A stretch of DNA of 64,000 nucleotides from Paraburkholderia metrosideri (GCF_904848625.1 NZ_CAJHCP010000008.1:62001-126000); one strand, 5' to 3'; positions 1 through 9,077 are shown, counted from the first letter of the stretch. The notes: generated by a model from the letters alone, not told the origin. Made by a program: numbers and translations.

Positions 1-282
1 TGGTTTCGCGACAATTGCGCGAAGGTCATCTCGAGCCGTGAGCGGCTGGCGGCGGGCTTGACTACATTGGGATTCGACGTGGTGCCTTCCGCCGCAAACC
101 TGCTGTTTGCTCGTCATCCGGGGCACGATGCGGCCACACTAGTGCTGCGACTTCGGGAGCGGGAGATTTTCGTGCGCCATTTCAAGGCGCCTCGAATCGA
201 CCAGCATCTGCGGATCTCGGTCGGCACCGACGCCGAGTGCGAAATTCTGGTCAACGCGCTACGCGAGATTTTCGGCGCTTAA
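1..282 (+). CDS. hisC: Histidinol-phosphate aminotransferase (HisC), C-terminal part
   Basis: The reading frame is open from the first base of the window, so this is the last 93 codons of a gene that begins outside it. The translated tail contains IFVRHFKAPRIDQHLRISVG, the pattern of the C-terminal domain of fold-type I PLP aminotransferases of the HisC group, where the Arg of LRISVG contacts the substrate phosphate or carboxylate. HisC transfers the amino group from glutamate to imidazole-acetol phosphate in histidine biosynthesis, in the cytoplasm. The PLP lysine lies outside the window, so a related aminotransferase cannot be excluded. It converges on the ferredoxin gene with a shared hairpin terminator between them. 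Confidence 0.8.
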   Translation, partial: WFRDNCAKVISSRERLAAGLTTLGFDVVPSAANLLFARHPGHDAATLVLRLREREIFVRHFKAPRIDQHLRISVGTDAECEILVNALREIFGA

Positions 283-321
283 TCGAACTGCGCAACGCGG
301 CGCTCACAACAAAGTGCGCGG

Positions 322-361
322 CAAAAAAAACGGCGAGGCCCAAGCCTCGCCATTTTTTTAT
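322..361. terminator. Bidirectional intrinsic terminator between hisC and fdx
   Basis: The stem GGCGAGGC/GCCTCGCC is flanked by a run of eight A on the left and seven T on the right, so it can terminate transcription from both convergent genes. Confidence 0.85.
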
Positions 362-389
362 CCGTCCCGACACTGTCAGACTAAGACAC

Positions 390-647
390 TCATTCGCCTT
401 TTTCTGCCTGCAGCGCGTGGTACTTAGCCATCAAGCCGTCAGGCGTCTCCAGATGAGCGGGATCGCGCGGAATACACTCGACCGGACATACCTGAATACA
501 CTGCGGCTCGTCGAAATGCCCGACACACTCGGTACATTTCTTCGGGTCGATCACATAGATTTCCGGGCCCATCGAAATTGCGTCGTTAGGGCACTCGGGC
601 TCGCACACGTCGCAATTGATGCATTCGTCGGTAATCATCAAGGCCAT
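390..647 (-). CDS. YfhL-family 2[4Fe-4S] ferredoxin
   Basis: This 85-residue protein carries two cysteine clusters: C9-x2-C12-x2-C15-x3-C19-P and C38-x2-C41-x8-C50-x3-C54-P. The eight-residue spacing in the second cluster and the C-terminal extension are typical of the Allochromatium-type (YfhL/Fdx) low-potential dicluster ferredoxins. It would act as a soluble cytoplasmic electron carrier; its partner cannot be read from the sequence. It lies downstream of coaD on the same strand, a gene pair common in beta-proteobacteria. An AGAGAG-like ribosome binding site precedes the ATG. Confidence 0.93.
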   Translation of the reverse strand: MALMITDECINCDVCEPECPNDAISMGPEIYVIDPKKCTECVGHFDEPQCIQVCPVECIPRDPAHLETPDGLMAKYHALQAEKGE

Positions 648-710
648 ACTTCTCTCACTTCACGCCAGCCGAAGCCAACTTTGATCCGTCAAACCGACAG
701 TTTATGCCGG

Positions 711-1226
711 TTACAGCTGCGCCGCCGAAGCGCCGCCATTCGGATCGAGCGCAGCAACCTTTTCCGTCAGCCATTTCTCGACTGAAGGAAACACGAACTT
801 GCTGACATCGCCGCCCAATTGGGCGATTTCGCGCACGATCGTGCCCGAAATGAACTGGTACTGGTCGGATGGCGTCATGAACATGGTTTCGACGTCGGGC
901 AGCAAATAGCGGTTCATGCCCGCCATCTGGAACTCATATTCGAAGTCCGACACGGCACGCAAACCACGCACGATTACCCGTGCATTGTTGCTGCGCACAA
1001 AATCCTTCAGCAGGCCTTTGAAACTCATGACCTGAACGTTCGGATAATGCCCAAGCACTTCATGAGCAATGTCGAGGCGCTCTTCCAGCGTGAAGAACGG
1101 CTTCTTGTTGCGGCTGTCGGCCACGCCCACCACCAGCGTGTCGAAAATGCTCGACGCGCGCCGAACGAGGTCTTCGTGACCGCGCGTCAGCGGGTCGAAC
1201 GTACCCGGGTACACGGCGACTACCAT
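711..1226 (-). CDS. coaD: Phosphopantetheine adenylyltransferase
   Basis: CoaD converts 4'-phosphopantetheine and ATP to dephospho-CoA, the penultimate step of coenzyme A synthesis, in the cytoplasm. The 171-residue product has the nucleotidyltransferase signature YPGTFDPLTRGHEDLV at its N-terminus (T/HxGH motif) and the ISGTIVRE signature near the C-terminus. The ATG at 1226 is chosen because a strong GAGAGGAG ribosome binding site lies just upstream and homologues begin MVVAVYPGTFDP. The longer in-frame extension is not needed. It follows rsmD on the same strand, which fits the frequent rsmD-coaD pairing. Confidence 0.96.
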   Translation of the reverse strand: MVVAVYPGTFDPLTRGHEDLVRRASSIFDTLVVGVADSRNKKPFFTLEERLDIAHEVLGHYPNVQVMSFKGLLKDFVRSNNARVIVRGLRAVSDFEYEFQMAGMNRYLLPDVETMFMTPSDQYQFISGTIVREIAQLGGDVSKFVFPSVEKWLTEKVAALDPNGGASAAQL

Positions 1227-1339
1227 GAGACTTCTCCTCTCTTCAGACAAAGGGGGCACGTCAAAGCGTCGACACGACGCATTTGGCACCGACTGCGCGC
1301 GTGACTATAAACTGACCGGCGCTTATTTTGGAACGCGCA

Positions 1340-1954
1340 TTATTCCTTATTTTCGCGCTGCAGCAAATGAAAGTGGACAGCGCCGGCTTTGCCTTGACGC
1401 ACGATTTCCCAGCCGGCAAGCGACTCGTTGCCGTCGAGCTCGAGCGCCTCGGCCGCTTCTACATAGAGAAACCCTTCGGCGGCGACGAGCGGCACGGCCA
1501 GCGTGAGCGCCTTGCCAAGCAGATCGCCGTCGAACGGAGGATCGAGAAACACGACCTCGAACGAACCGGGCGCGAGACTCGCGGCGAGACGCAAACCGTC
1601 GGCTTCTGCGATTTCGATCGTGCGCGCCGCCAGGCGTTCCTGGTTGGCGCGCAACTGGGCGGCAGCACGCGCATTGCGCTCCACCATGACAACCCGCGCC
1701 GCGCCGCGCGAGGCGGCTTCAAAGCCCAACGCGCCACTGCCGGCGAACAGATCGAGGCAGCGTTGGCCGTGCAGATCCTGGCCGAGCCAGTTGAACAGCG
1801 TCTCGCGGACCCGGTCGGGCGTGGGACGCAAGCCGTCGAGGTCGAGGACAGGCAACGGTGTGCGTTTCCAGTCGCCGCCAATAATACGGATGGCGTGCGG
1901 CTTACCGCCTTTGGACGAGGCGCCATGAGCGCGTGATGGTGCTGAACGGGGCAT
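1340..1954 (-). CDS. rsmD: 16S rRNA (guanine(966)-N2)-methyltransferase
   Basis: RsmD methylates G966 of 16S rRNA in assembled 30S particles using S-adenosylmethionine. The 204-residue protein shows the AdoMet-binding motif LDLFAGSGALGFEAASRGA and the catalytic motif FLDPPF (DPPF, N2-guanine/N6-adenine class). The N-terminal IRIIGGDWKRTPLPV stretch is also typical of RsmD. The start at 1954 (MPRSAPSRAHG) is preferred over an ATG 11 codons earlier, but the first 25 residues are poorly conserved in this family and the start is uncertain. The gene is divergent from ftsY and heads the rsmD-coaD-fdx run. Confidence 0.92.
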   Translation of the reverse strand: MPRSAPSRAHGASSKGGKPHAIRIIGGDWKRTPLPVLDLDGLRPTPDRVRETLFNWLGQDLHGQRCLDLFAGSGALGFEAASRGAARVVMVERNARAAAQLRANQERLAARTIEIAEADGLRLAASLAPGSFEVVFLDPPFDGDLLGKALTLAVPLVAAEGFLYVEAAEALELDGNESLAGWEIVRQGKAGAVHFHLLQRENKE

Positions 1955-2195
1955 GCAGTTTCGATTACTTTGTGAAGGTGCTCGCACCGTCGATATGTGC
2001 GAGCTGGAGCGCCAACGTTACCACAGGGGCGGCTGGCGTCCAGCCTGGCCGTTCGGCCAATACGACGGGCAGCGGCGCGCCTGATAAAATGTGCGGCTTC
2101 CAGCGCCTTGCATCCCGCAAACGCAACGCTGCCTGCCGCTTCCGCCGGTTCGTACCGGCTGCGCGCATCGGCGCGCGCTCTCACCACGCCAGATC

Positions 2196-3359
2196 ATGTT
2201 CAGCTTTTTCAAACGATTCAAGGGTTCGAAAGAGTCCGATACCGCGGCAGACGAGTCGCATACGGCGGCGGAAGGCTCGTTGCCTGAAATCGCCGCTGAA
2301 GCGCCTTTGGCGGCACCTGCTCGAGTCGACACGCCGGCGCCCGCAGTTCAAGCCGTTCCGGCCGTCATCGAGCCCGAGCCCGAACCCGAAATCGAGCCCG
2401 AAGAATCCGCACTCGAAACTGCCGAAATCGTCCCGCCGCCCGCGCAGGACGCCAGCGCCAAGCGCTCGTGGCTAACGCGGCTGAAAACCGGCCTGTCGAA
2501 AACGAGTTCGAGCCTGACCGGTATTTTCGTCGGCACGAAGATCGATGAAGATCTGTACGAAGAACTCGAAACTGCGCTGCTGATGTCGGACGCGGGCGTC
2601 GAAGCCACCCAGTTCCTGCTCGATTCGCTACGCGAGAAAGTGCGCAGCGAGCGTCTTACCGATCCGCAGCAGGTCAAAACCGCGCTGCGCACGCTGCTGA
2701 TCGACCTGCTCAAACCGCTGGAAAAATCGCTAATGCTCGGTCGCGCGCAGCCGCTCGTCATGATGATCGCCGGCGTGAACGGCGCGGGCAAAACCACCAG
2801 TATCGGCAAGCTCGCCAAGCATCTGCAGAGCTTCAACCAGTCGGTGCTGCTGGCTGCAGGCGACACGTTCCGCGCCGCTGCTCGCGAACAATTGGCCATC
2901 TGGGGTCAACGCAACAACGTGACCGTGGTGTCGCAGGAAAGCGGCGATCCGGCTGCGGTGATCTTCGACGCGGTCGGCGCTGCGCGCGCGCGCAAGATCG
3001 ACGTGATGATGGCGGACACGGCCGGCCGTTTGCCGACCCAGTTGCATCTGATGGAAGAGCTGCGCAAAGTGAAGCGCGTGATCGGCAAAGCGCATGACGG
3101 CGCACCGCACGAGGTGCTGCTGGTGATCGACGCGAACACTGGTCAGAACGCGCTCGCGCAGGTGAAAGCGTTCGACGACGCGCTCGGCCTCACCGGCCTG
3201 ATCGTCACCAAGCTCGACGGCACGGCAAAGGGCGGCATTCTCGCGGCAATCGCGCGGCAGCGTCCAATTCCGGTGTACTTCATCGGCGTCGGCGAAAAGG
3301 TCGAGGATTTGCAGCCGTTCAGTGCGGAAGAGTTCTCGGACGCGCTGCTGGGCGGTTGA
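2196..3359 (+). CDS. ftsY: Signal recognition particle receptor FtsY
   Basis: FtsY is the membrane-associated GTPase that docks SRP-ribosome complexes at the Sec translocon. The 387-residue product has a basic N-terminus (MFSFFKRFKG), an acidic Ala/Glu/Pro-rich A domain to about residue 90, then the NG domain. The GTPase motifs GVNGAGKTT, DTFRAAAREQL, DTAGR and TKLDGTAKGG are all present. The ATG at 2196 begins the conserved MFSFFKRF start; an upstream in-frame extension runs through the promoter region and is rejected. A strong terminator follows the stop codon. The divergent arrangement with rsmD is usual in Burkholderiales. Confidence 0.97.
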   Translation: MFSFFKRFKGSKESDTAADESHTAAEGSLPEIAAEAPLAAPARVDTPAPAVQAVPAVIEPEPEPEIEPEESALETAEIVPPPAQDASAKRSWLTRLKTGLSKTSSSLTGIFVGTKIDEDLYEELETALLMSDAGVEATQFLLDSLREKVRSERLTDPQQVKTALRTLLIDLLKPLEKSLMLGRAQPLVMMIAGVNGAGKTTSIGKLAKHLQSFNQSVLLAAGDTFRAAAREQLAIWGQRNNVTVVSQESGDPAAVIFDAVGAARARKIDVMMADTAGRLPTQLHLMEELRKVKRVIGKAHDGAPHEVLLVIDANTGQNALAQVKAFDDALGLTGLIVTKLDGTAKGGILAAIARQRPIPVYFIGVGEKVEDLQPFSAEEFSDALLGG

Positions 3360-3379
3360 ACGGTCGCCAGCCAAAGTCA

Positions 3380-3412
3380 AAGGGGCACTCCGAACGGAGT
3401 GCCCCTTTTTTC
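3380..3412 (+). terminator. Intrinsic terminator of ftsY
   Basis: The inverted repeat GGGGCACTCCG/CGGAGTGCCCC with a short AA loop is followed by seven T, 21 bp after the ftsY stop codon. Confidence 0.9.
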
Positions 3413-3454
3413 ATTCAAGCGGCCCGGACATCAAACCGCTAACGGGCCGTCACC

Positions 3455-4099
3455 TCACTCCGCGTCCGGCTGAGCGCCAGGCGCCGCGCGGGCGAACGCA
3501 TCGATCTGCATTGCGTGATCGTAAATACGTTGAATGGTTGAATACTTCGCAGTGTCCACCTTGAAGCGCTGAGCGTTGAACACCTGCGGGATCAGACAGG
3601 CGTCGGCCAGCGTCGGCGTGTCGCCGAAACACAGCTTGCCGGTCCGTGCGCTCCCCGCCAGATGCGCGTCCAGCGTCGCAAAACCTGCTTCGATCCAATG
3701 CCGGTACCACGCGTCTTTCGCGTCGTCGTCAACGCGTAAAGTGTGCTTCAGATACTTCAGCACACGCAAATTGTTGAGCGGGTGAATCTCGCACGCCACC
3801 TGCAACGCCACCGAGCGCACGTACGCGCGATCGGCAGGCGTGCCGGGCAGCAACGGCGGCTCGGGATGCATCTCCTCCAGATACTCGATGATGGCGAGCG
3901 ACTGTGGCAGCACCTCATGGCCGTCGACCAGCGTCGGCACGATGCCGTCCCCGTTCACCTTGCGATATTCGGGCTTGAGTTGCTCACCGCCTTCACGCAC
4001 GAGGTGCACGGGCACGTAGTCGTACGGCAGATTCTTCAGGTTCAGCGCAATGCGCACGCGATAGGACGCCGAGCTCCGGAAATAGCTGTAGAGCTTCAT
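3455..4099 (-). CDS. maiA: Maleylacetoacetate isomerase / zeta-class glutathione S-transferase
   Basis: The 214-residue protein begins MKLYSYFRSSASYRVRIALN, the N-terminal thioredoxin-fold domain of zeta-class GSTs, where the SSxS motif positions glutathione. LPQSLAIIEYLEE (the GSH-binding Q-S pair) and a helical C-terminal domain follow. The family isomerises maleylacetoacetate to fumarylacetoacetate in tyrosine/homogentisate catabolism, or maleylpyruvate in the gentisate pathway. The downstream half of that pathway, a fumarylacetoacetase-family hydrolase, is encoded directly upstream on the same strand, 29 bp away, supporting an operon. The start has a good GGAGACAG ribosome binding site. 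Which isomer is the true substrate cannot be decided. Confidence 0.9.
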   Translation of the reverse strand: MKLYSYFRSSASYRVRIALNLKNLPYDYVPVHLVREGGEQLKPEYRKVNGDGIVPTLVDGHEVLPQSLAIIEYLEEMHPEPPLLPGTPADRAYVRSVALQVACEIHPLNNLRVLKYLKHTLRVDDDAKDAWYRHWIEAGFATLDAHLAGSARTGKLCFGDTPTLADACLIPQVFNAQRFKVDTAKYSTIQRIYDHAMQIDAFARAAPGAQPDAE

Positions 4100-4128
4100 G
4101 TTCTCTGTCTCCTCCACGCCCGAATGCA

Positions 4129-4827
4129 TCAGACGACGCGCACGCTGAACTCGCCGAGCCCGTCCACGCCACCCTTCATCAGATCGCCCTTGACGACGGC
4201 GCCGACGCCTTCCGGCGTGCCGGTGAAAATCAGATCGCCGGGTTGCAGCTCGAACAGCGTCGACAGATAAGCGACCGTCTCGGCCACCGACCAGATCAGC
4301 TGCGACACGTCCGAGCGCTGCTTGTCCTCGCCATTCACCGACAACCAGATCGCGCCCTTACCCACATGACCGACCGTCGCTGCCGGGTGAATCGGGCCGA
4401 GCGGCGCCGAGTGATCGAAACCCTTGCCGGTGTCCCACGGGCGGCCCATTTTCTTCGCTTCGCCTTGCAGGTCGCGGCGCGTCATGTCGAGCCCGAGCGC
4501 GTAACCGTAGACATGGTCGAGCGCGCTTTCAACCGGAATGTTCTTGCCGCCCTTGCCGATCGCCGCGACCATTTCCATTTCGAAGTGGACGTTTTTCGTC
4601 AGCGACGGATACGGAAACTCACCGGTCTCGCCTGGCGCGACGTACACCACGGCATCGGCAGGCTTGCTGAAAAAAAACGGCGGCTCACGATCGGGATCGT
4701 GTCCCATCTCGCGCGCGTGGGCTTCGTAATTGCGCCCGACGCAGTAGATGCGGCGCACCGCGAACTGTTCGCTGGATCCCACGACCGGCACCGCTACCTG
4801 CGGTGCGGGTGCAAATACGTAACTCAT
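4129..4827 (-). CDS. Fumarylacetoacetate hydrolase family protein
   Basis: This 232-residue protein belongs to the FAH superfamily: IYCVGRNYEAHAREMG at the N-terminus, the divalent-metal ligands in HFEMEM (E-x-E) and a later Asp, and the C-terminal LIFTGTPEGVG. These enzymes hydrolyse C-C bonds in acylpyruvates such as fumarylpyruvate or fumarylacetoacetate. Its length matches the short bacterial fumarylpyruvate hydrolase type rather than the 420-residue true fumarylacetoacetase. It precedes maiA in the same direction with a 29-bp gap, so both probably act in one aromatic catabolic route. The ATG at 4827 has GAGAG upstream; a longer in-frame extension lacks family similarity. Confidence 0.9.
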   Translation of the reverse strand: MSYVFAPAPQVAVPVVGSSEQFAVRRIYCVGRNYEAHAREMGHDPDREPPFFFSKPADAVVYVAPGETGEFPYPSLTKNVHFEMEMVAAIGKGGKNIPVESALDHVYGYALGLDMTRRDLQGEAKKMGRPWDTGKGFDHSAPLGPIHPAATVGHVGKGAIWLSVNGEDKQRSDVSQLIWSVAETVAYLSTLFELQPGDLIFTGTPEGVGAVVKGDLMKGGVDGLGEFSVRVV

Positions 4828-5135
4828 GCCGCTCTCCATTCTTTGATTGATGCCGCCGCTGCGGCGATAAAACATCGAGTGTAACGCGCTGCCAGGTGCG
4901 ATGCGTGGCAGTCCGGCAAGGACGCATAACGGTCCCCTACGAAGGTAATACGAAGGTAATACGACGGGCTTACGACGCCCGTACGACGCTGCTGGCGACG
5001 CTCGTTCAAAGGCCACGCTGCCGGCGTGCTGTCTCGTGGAATCGTCATAGATGCGATACTCACGCCAGATAACGTCCCTTGAATACCGTGGCGAACCGTT
5101 GCATGGCGGCGCGCCACCACGTCCCATTGCGCCCG
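4828..5135. other. Divergent intergenic region with an 11-bp tandem direct repeat
   Basis: This region separates the FAH-family gene from ybiB. It contains ACGAAGGTAAT twice in tandem (4939-4949 and 4950-4960) followed by ACGACGGGCTTACGACGCCCGTACGACG, a cluster of ACGAC repeats. It should hold both divergent promoters, but I cannot assign convincing -35/-10 boxes. No coding sequence is supported. Confidence 0.5.
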
Positions 5136-6119
5136 ATGACCGATTCCGCCGACACCGACACCGCCACCGCCCCCCTCTTCCCCTGCGCCCGCTTCATCAA
5201 GGAAATCGGCCGCGGCCCGAATGGCGCCCGCGCGCTGACCGCCGACGACACGCGCGCGCTGTACACCGCGATGCTCGACGGCCAGGTGGCTGACCTCGAA
5301 CTCGGCGCGGTCCTGCTGGCTTATCGCGTGAAGGGCGAAACCGCCGACGAACTCGCCGCGATGCTGGCCGGAGCGCACGCGTCGTTCGAGCCGGTTCATC
5401 TGCCGCAGGCCGAGTTCCGGCCCGTGTCGATTCCGTCTTACAACGGTGCGCGCAAACAGCCGAATCTGGTGCCGCTGCTGGCGCTCTTGCTGGCGCGCGA
5501 AGGTGTGCCGGTGCTGGTGCACGGCGTGACCGACGATCCGGGTCGCGTGACCAGCGCGGAAATTTTCACGCATCTGCAGATTCCACATGCCCAGTCGCAT
5601 GCCGATATCGAGGATGGTCTGGCCGAGCGCCGTCTCGCGTTCGCCTCAGTCGACGTGCTCGCGCCGAAACTCGCGCGGCTTCTCGCGCTGCGCCGCCGGA
5701 TGGGGGTGCGCAACTCGACTCATACGCTCGTGAAGATTCTTCAGCCGTTCGCACCGGCCGGGCTGCGGCTGGTGAACTACACGCATCCGCCGTATCGGGA
5801 CAGTCTCACGCAACTGTTCAACACGCATCCGGATGCGGCGGCTGGCGGCGCATTGCTCGCGCGTGGCACCGAGGGCGAGGCGGTCGCGGACACGCGACGT
5901 CAGGTGCAGGTCGACTGGTTGCACGACGGCGTATGCGAAACACGCGTACCGCATGAGCGCTCGTCGCCCGATGCGCCTGAGGTCGAGATGCCCGAAGCGC
6001 GCGACGCGCAGACAACGGCCGCATGGATCAGTGCGGTGCTACGCGGCGAAGCGCCGGTGCCGGGAGCGATCGAGCGGCAGGTTGAGTTGATTGTGGATGT
6101 GGCGAAGACGGCGGCTTGA
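5136..6119 (+). CDS. ybiB: DNA-binding protein YbiB (TrpD2-like)
   Basis: The 327-residue protein belongs to the anthranilate phosphoribosyltransferase fold family but is the YbiB/TrpD2 branch, which lacks TrpD activity and binds nucleic acid; the E. coli homologue is SOS-induced. Visible family features are an N-terminal helical domain (ALTADDTRALYTAMLDGQV), VLVHGVTDDPGRVTS, and RRRMGVRNSTHTLVKIL in place of the TrpD substrate loop. The ATG at 5136 is used because the region upstream is intergenic in composition, though a TTG further upstream is open. It is a single gene, divergent from the FAH-family gene. A LexA box was looked for and not found. Confidence 0.85.
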   Translation: MTDSADTDTATAPLFPCARFIKEIGRGPNGARALTADDTRALYTAMLDGQVADLELGAVLLAYRVKGETADELAAMLAGAHASFEPVHLPQAEFRPVSIPSYNGARKQPNLVPLLALLLAREGVPVLVHGVTDDPGRVTSAEIFTHLQIPHAQSHADIEDGLAERRLAFASVDVLAPKLARLLALRRRMGVRNSTHTLVKILQPFAPAGLRLVNYTHPPYRDSLTQLFNTHPDAAAGGALLARGTEGEAVADTRRQVQVDWLHDGVCETRVPHERSSPDAPEVEMPEARDAQTTAAWISAVLRGEAPVPGAIERQVELIVDVAKTAA

Positions 6120-6159
6120 AGCGGTGAAGGTCCGACGAAAACAAGCCGTCTGATAGACG

Positions 6160-6543
6160 TCACTCAAGCGCACACCGCGTTGCCTGCCACGCAATCAGCC
6201 GCCATTGCCCATCTTCCTGCGTGTGAATGGCGGTGTACGCGATCGGGAACAACAGCGCCCCATTATTCGCTTCCATCTCGATCAACACGCGCCCTGTGAC
6301 CACACACGTCTCGCGCCCTACAGTCAGCACGTCCTGCGACTGCACTTCGATCTGTCGGTAACGGCGGCGCCCGCCCGTAATTCCGTCGATGAACTGCCGC
6401 TTCGTTTCACGCTTGCCGTTCGTGTGAACGTAGCTCACGTTGTCCGCGAGCAGCATATCGAGCGACTGCCCGTCGCCGTCGACCATCGCGCGAAAGCGCT
6501 CTCGCTCGAGTCCGCGAATCGCTTCGATTAACTTTGCCGCCAT
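6160..6543 (-). CDS. NTF2-like (SnoaL/DUF4440) protein
   Basis: The 127-residue sequence begins LERERFRAMVDGDGQSLDMLLADN and ends GQWRLIAWQATR, the pattern of the cone-shaped NTF2-like fold in the DUF4440/SnoaL group. Members range from small enzymes to ligand-binding scaffolds, so no reaction can be assigned. It is a complete single-domain protein with no signal peptide, and lies 43 bp downstream of pagL on the same strand. Confidence 0.8.
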   Translation of the reverse strand: MAAKLIEAIRGLERERFRAMVDGDGQSLDMLLADNVSYVHTNGKRETKRQFIDGITGGRRRYRQIEVQSQDVLTVGRETCVVTGRVLIEMEANNGALLFPIAYTAIHTQEDGQWRLIAWQATRCALE

Positions 6544-6586
6544 TGCTCAGCCCCTTGCACCGGTAGGCCGAACGGGGCCACGGTCG

Positions 6587-7150
6587 TCAGAAGTTATATT
6601 GCAAATATAGCTGGCTGAAATTTATACCAGGATTGGGCTCTTTGATACCGCCATTGGAAATATGCTGGAAGCGGTAACCGGCCAGGTACTGCTGACGACT
6701 GCCGAACTGCAGTCCGACGCCGGCCATGTCGGCAAACTGGAACGCGGTGCCGACCGAGAAGGTCGAAGAAATGCGTGTAGTCGACAGCAGCCGAATACCG
6801 GCCCCCACTTCGAAATAAGGGCGCACCAGCCCCGAACTCTTGATGAAGCGGATCACGGGCGTCACGCCGATCTCACCGATGTCGTCGTGCACGTTACCTT
6901 CATTGGTATGCCACCAGGACGCGTGCGCTTCGCCGATCAGCGAAAAATGCCAGTCGCCGATGTACCACCACGTCAGATTCGGGTCCCAAGCCAGGCCCAG
7001 ATCCAGTTTCTTGATATGCCGGTCGCCGATGCCGCCCGCAATCTGCACGCCGAACTGGTCGGCGCAAGCCAATCCGGAAGCGCTGAAGAGAAAGGTCGCC
7101 AGAGCGCCTTTTAGAGCCAGACCATGAAAAGCATTCTTTTTGTTGTCCAT
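6587..7150 (-). CDS. pagL: Lipid A 3-O-deacylase PagL
   Basis: PagL is an eight-stranded outer-membrane beta-barrel hydrolase that removes the 3-O-linked acyl chain of lipid A. The 187-residue precursor has a basic start, a hydrophobic segment and an Ala-rich cleavage region near residue 30. Alternating aromatic beta-strands follow. The C-terminal RFQHISNGGIKEPNPG carries the catalytic His-x-Ser pair, with the acidic member close behind, and the protein ends in LYLQYNF with a terminal Phe as outer-membrane proteins do. It is divergent from rpoH and shares its upstream region, so envelope or heat stress control is possible but unproven. Confidence 0.9.
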   Translation of the reverse strand: MDNKKNAFHGLALKGALATFLFSASGLACADQFGVQIAGGIGDRHIKKLDLGLAWDPNLTWWYIGDWHFSLIGEAHASWWHTNEGNVHDDIGEIGVTPVIRFIKSSGLVRPYFEVGAGIRLLSTTRISSTFSVGTAFQFADMAGVGLQFGSRQQYLAGYRFQHISNGGIKEPNPGINFSQLYLQYNF

Positions 7151-7360
7151 CTAACACCCGCACCAGCAGACGGTTATCAGTGCACTTCTCTTTTGCGTAT
7201 TCTAAGACTATCTCAATTTGGTGGATCGTATGAATAAGCGGGCATTTCCGCAATTACTGATCTCGATTTCAGAAAAAATCGGCTATTAATAAGAGTTTTG
7301 ACGTCACACCCGGTAAGTTCTACGCGCTGCACGCCCTACGGAAAATGAGCGTAACATGGC

Positions 7361-7382
7361 TATTGAAATTCAAATTTCAATA
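7361..7382. promoter_or_regulatory. Perfect 10-bp inverted repeat in the pagL-rpoH intergenic region
   Basis: TATTGAAATT and its exact complement AATTTCAATA are separated only by CA. It is an AT-rich, operator-like palindrome 40 bp upstream of the CIRCE element, in a region serving two divergent genes. The binding protein is unknown. Confidence 0.6.
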
Positions 7383-7422
7383 GGAATTTGCGGAACTTGG
7401 ATGACCCTACGGCCTCTAAGTA

Positions 7423-7449
7423 TTAGCACTCGGTAAATCAGAGTGCTAA
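7423..7449 (+). promoter_or_regulatory. CIRCE operator (HrcA site) upstream of rpoH
   Basis: The sequence TTAGCACTC-N9-GAGTGCTAA is an exact match to the CIRCE consensus bound by the HrcA repressor. It ends 61 bp before the rpoH start codon and sits where the promoter core or transcription start would be expected (TTGGAT at 7398 with a poor -10 over the left arm). HrcA control of rpoH has been reported by comparative genomics in beta-proteobacteria, to my knowledge. Confidence 0.92.
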
Positions 7450-7510
7450 CATCCAACGCTGGAGTCGTTTACTGAATACGCTTTTGTCTGATTCCAAAGG
7501 AGTTTTTTAC

Positions 7511-8446
<936 letters not shown>

Positions 8447-8518
8447 CGCCTGAAGCCCGCGGCAAGCCGGCCTGCCCGGCAATATCAGCCCGCATCGGCT
8501 CACCGCCAGACTGCCGCA

Positions 8519-8554
8519 AAGCCCCGCCCTCGTAAGACGGCGGGGCTTTTTTTC
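8519..8554 (+). terminator. Intrinsic terminator downstream of rpoH
   Basis: GCCCCGCC pairs with GGCGGGGC around an 11-base loop and is followed by seven T. Confidence 0.88.
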
Positions 8555-8635
8555 GCCCGTCGCATCGCGCCTCCCGATGGATCGCGCGCCCCCGCCTCAT
8601 CGGCGCGGAACCAGGCCTGACGTTCAAAGGCTTTC

Positions 8636-8649
8636 TTGACGTATCTCAA
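8636..8649 (+). promoter_or_regulatory. FNR/ANR-type box upstream of cydPABX
   Basis: TTGAC-GTAT-CTCAA keeps the TTGA-N6-TCAA half-sites of the FNR/Dnr consensus TTGAT-N4-ATCAA. It lies 168 bp upstream of cydP, the first gene of the cytochrome bd operon, which is oxygen-responsive in many bacteria. The site is also TTGAC-rich and could overlap a -35 element. Confidence 0.55.
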
Positions 8650-8816
8650 ACCACATTGCAATACTGACTAAACGCGGCGAATTTCGCGACACAACGCCGC
8701 GCTGCTGACGCAGTGAGCGCAAGGTTCCGCTCCTAAAATCGGGGTGCACTATCCAGGCCGCGACAACGCCCTGGATCCGGCCGGTTCCACCGGTGTGAAG
8801 TCGAATTCGACCGATC

Positions 8817-9077
8817 ATGACCATAGCCCTCAATCGCAGCACCACCCGCCGTTCACGCTGGCGTCAGCGGTTCACCCGATGGGTGCGTGGTCCGACCATG
8901 GCACGGGACGTGGCCATTGTCCTCGCCATCAAGTTCGTTCTGCTGATGGCGCTCAAGTACGCGTTTTTCAATCATCCGCAGGCGGAGCATATGAGCATGC
9001 CGCCTGAACAGGTCGCGCAGGCATTGTTGTCCGTGCCTGCTTCGCATCCGTCTCAAGGTGATCAACATGCCCGTTAG
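8817..9077 (+). CDS. cydP: Cytochrome bd oxidase putative small subunit CydP
   Basis: This 86-residue protein has an Arg-rich N-terminus and one transmembrane helix (VAIVLAIKFVLLMALKYAFF), then a short polar tail. Small proteins of this type directly precede cydA in Burkholderiales and are annotated CydP. Its stop overlaps the cydA start by 11 bp, showing translational coupling. It is distinct from CydX, which is encoded at the other end of the operon. A structural or assembly role in the bd oxidase complex is inferred from position only. Confidence 0.82.
   Translation: MTIALNRSTTRRSRWRQRFTRWVRGPTMARDVAIVLAIKFVLLMALKYAFFNHPQAEHMSMPPEQVAQALLSVPASHPSQGDQHAR

Noticed and set aside
5051..5135. 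Upstream TTG start for ybiB
   Set aside because: No ribosome binding site and the extra residues do not resemble the family; ATG at 5136 kept.
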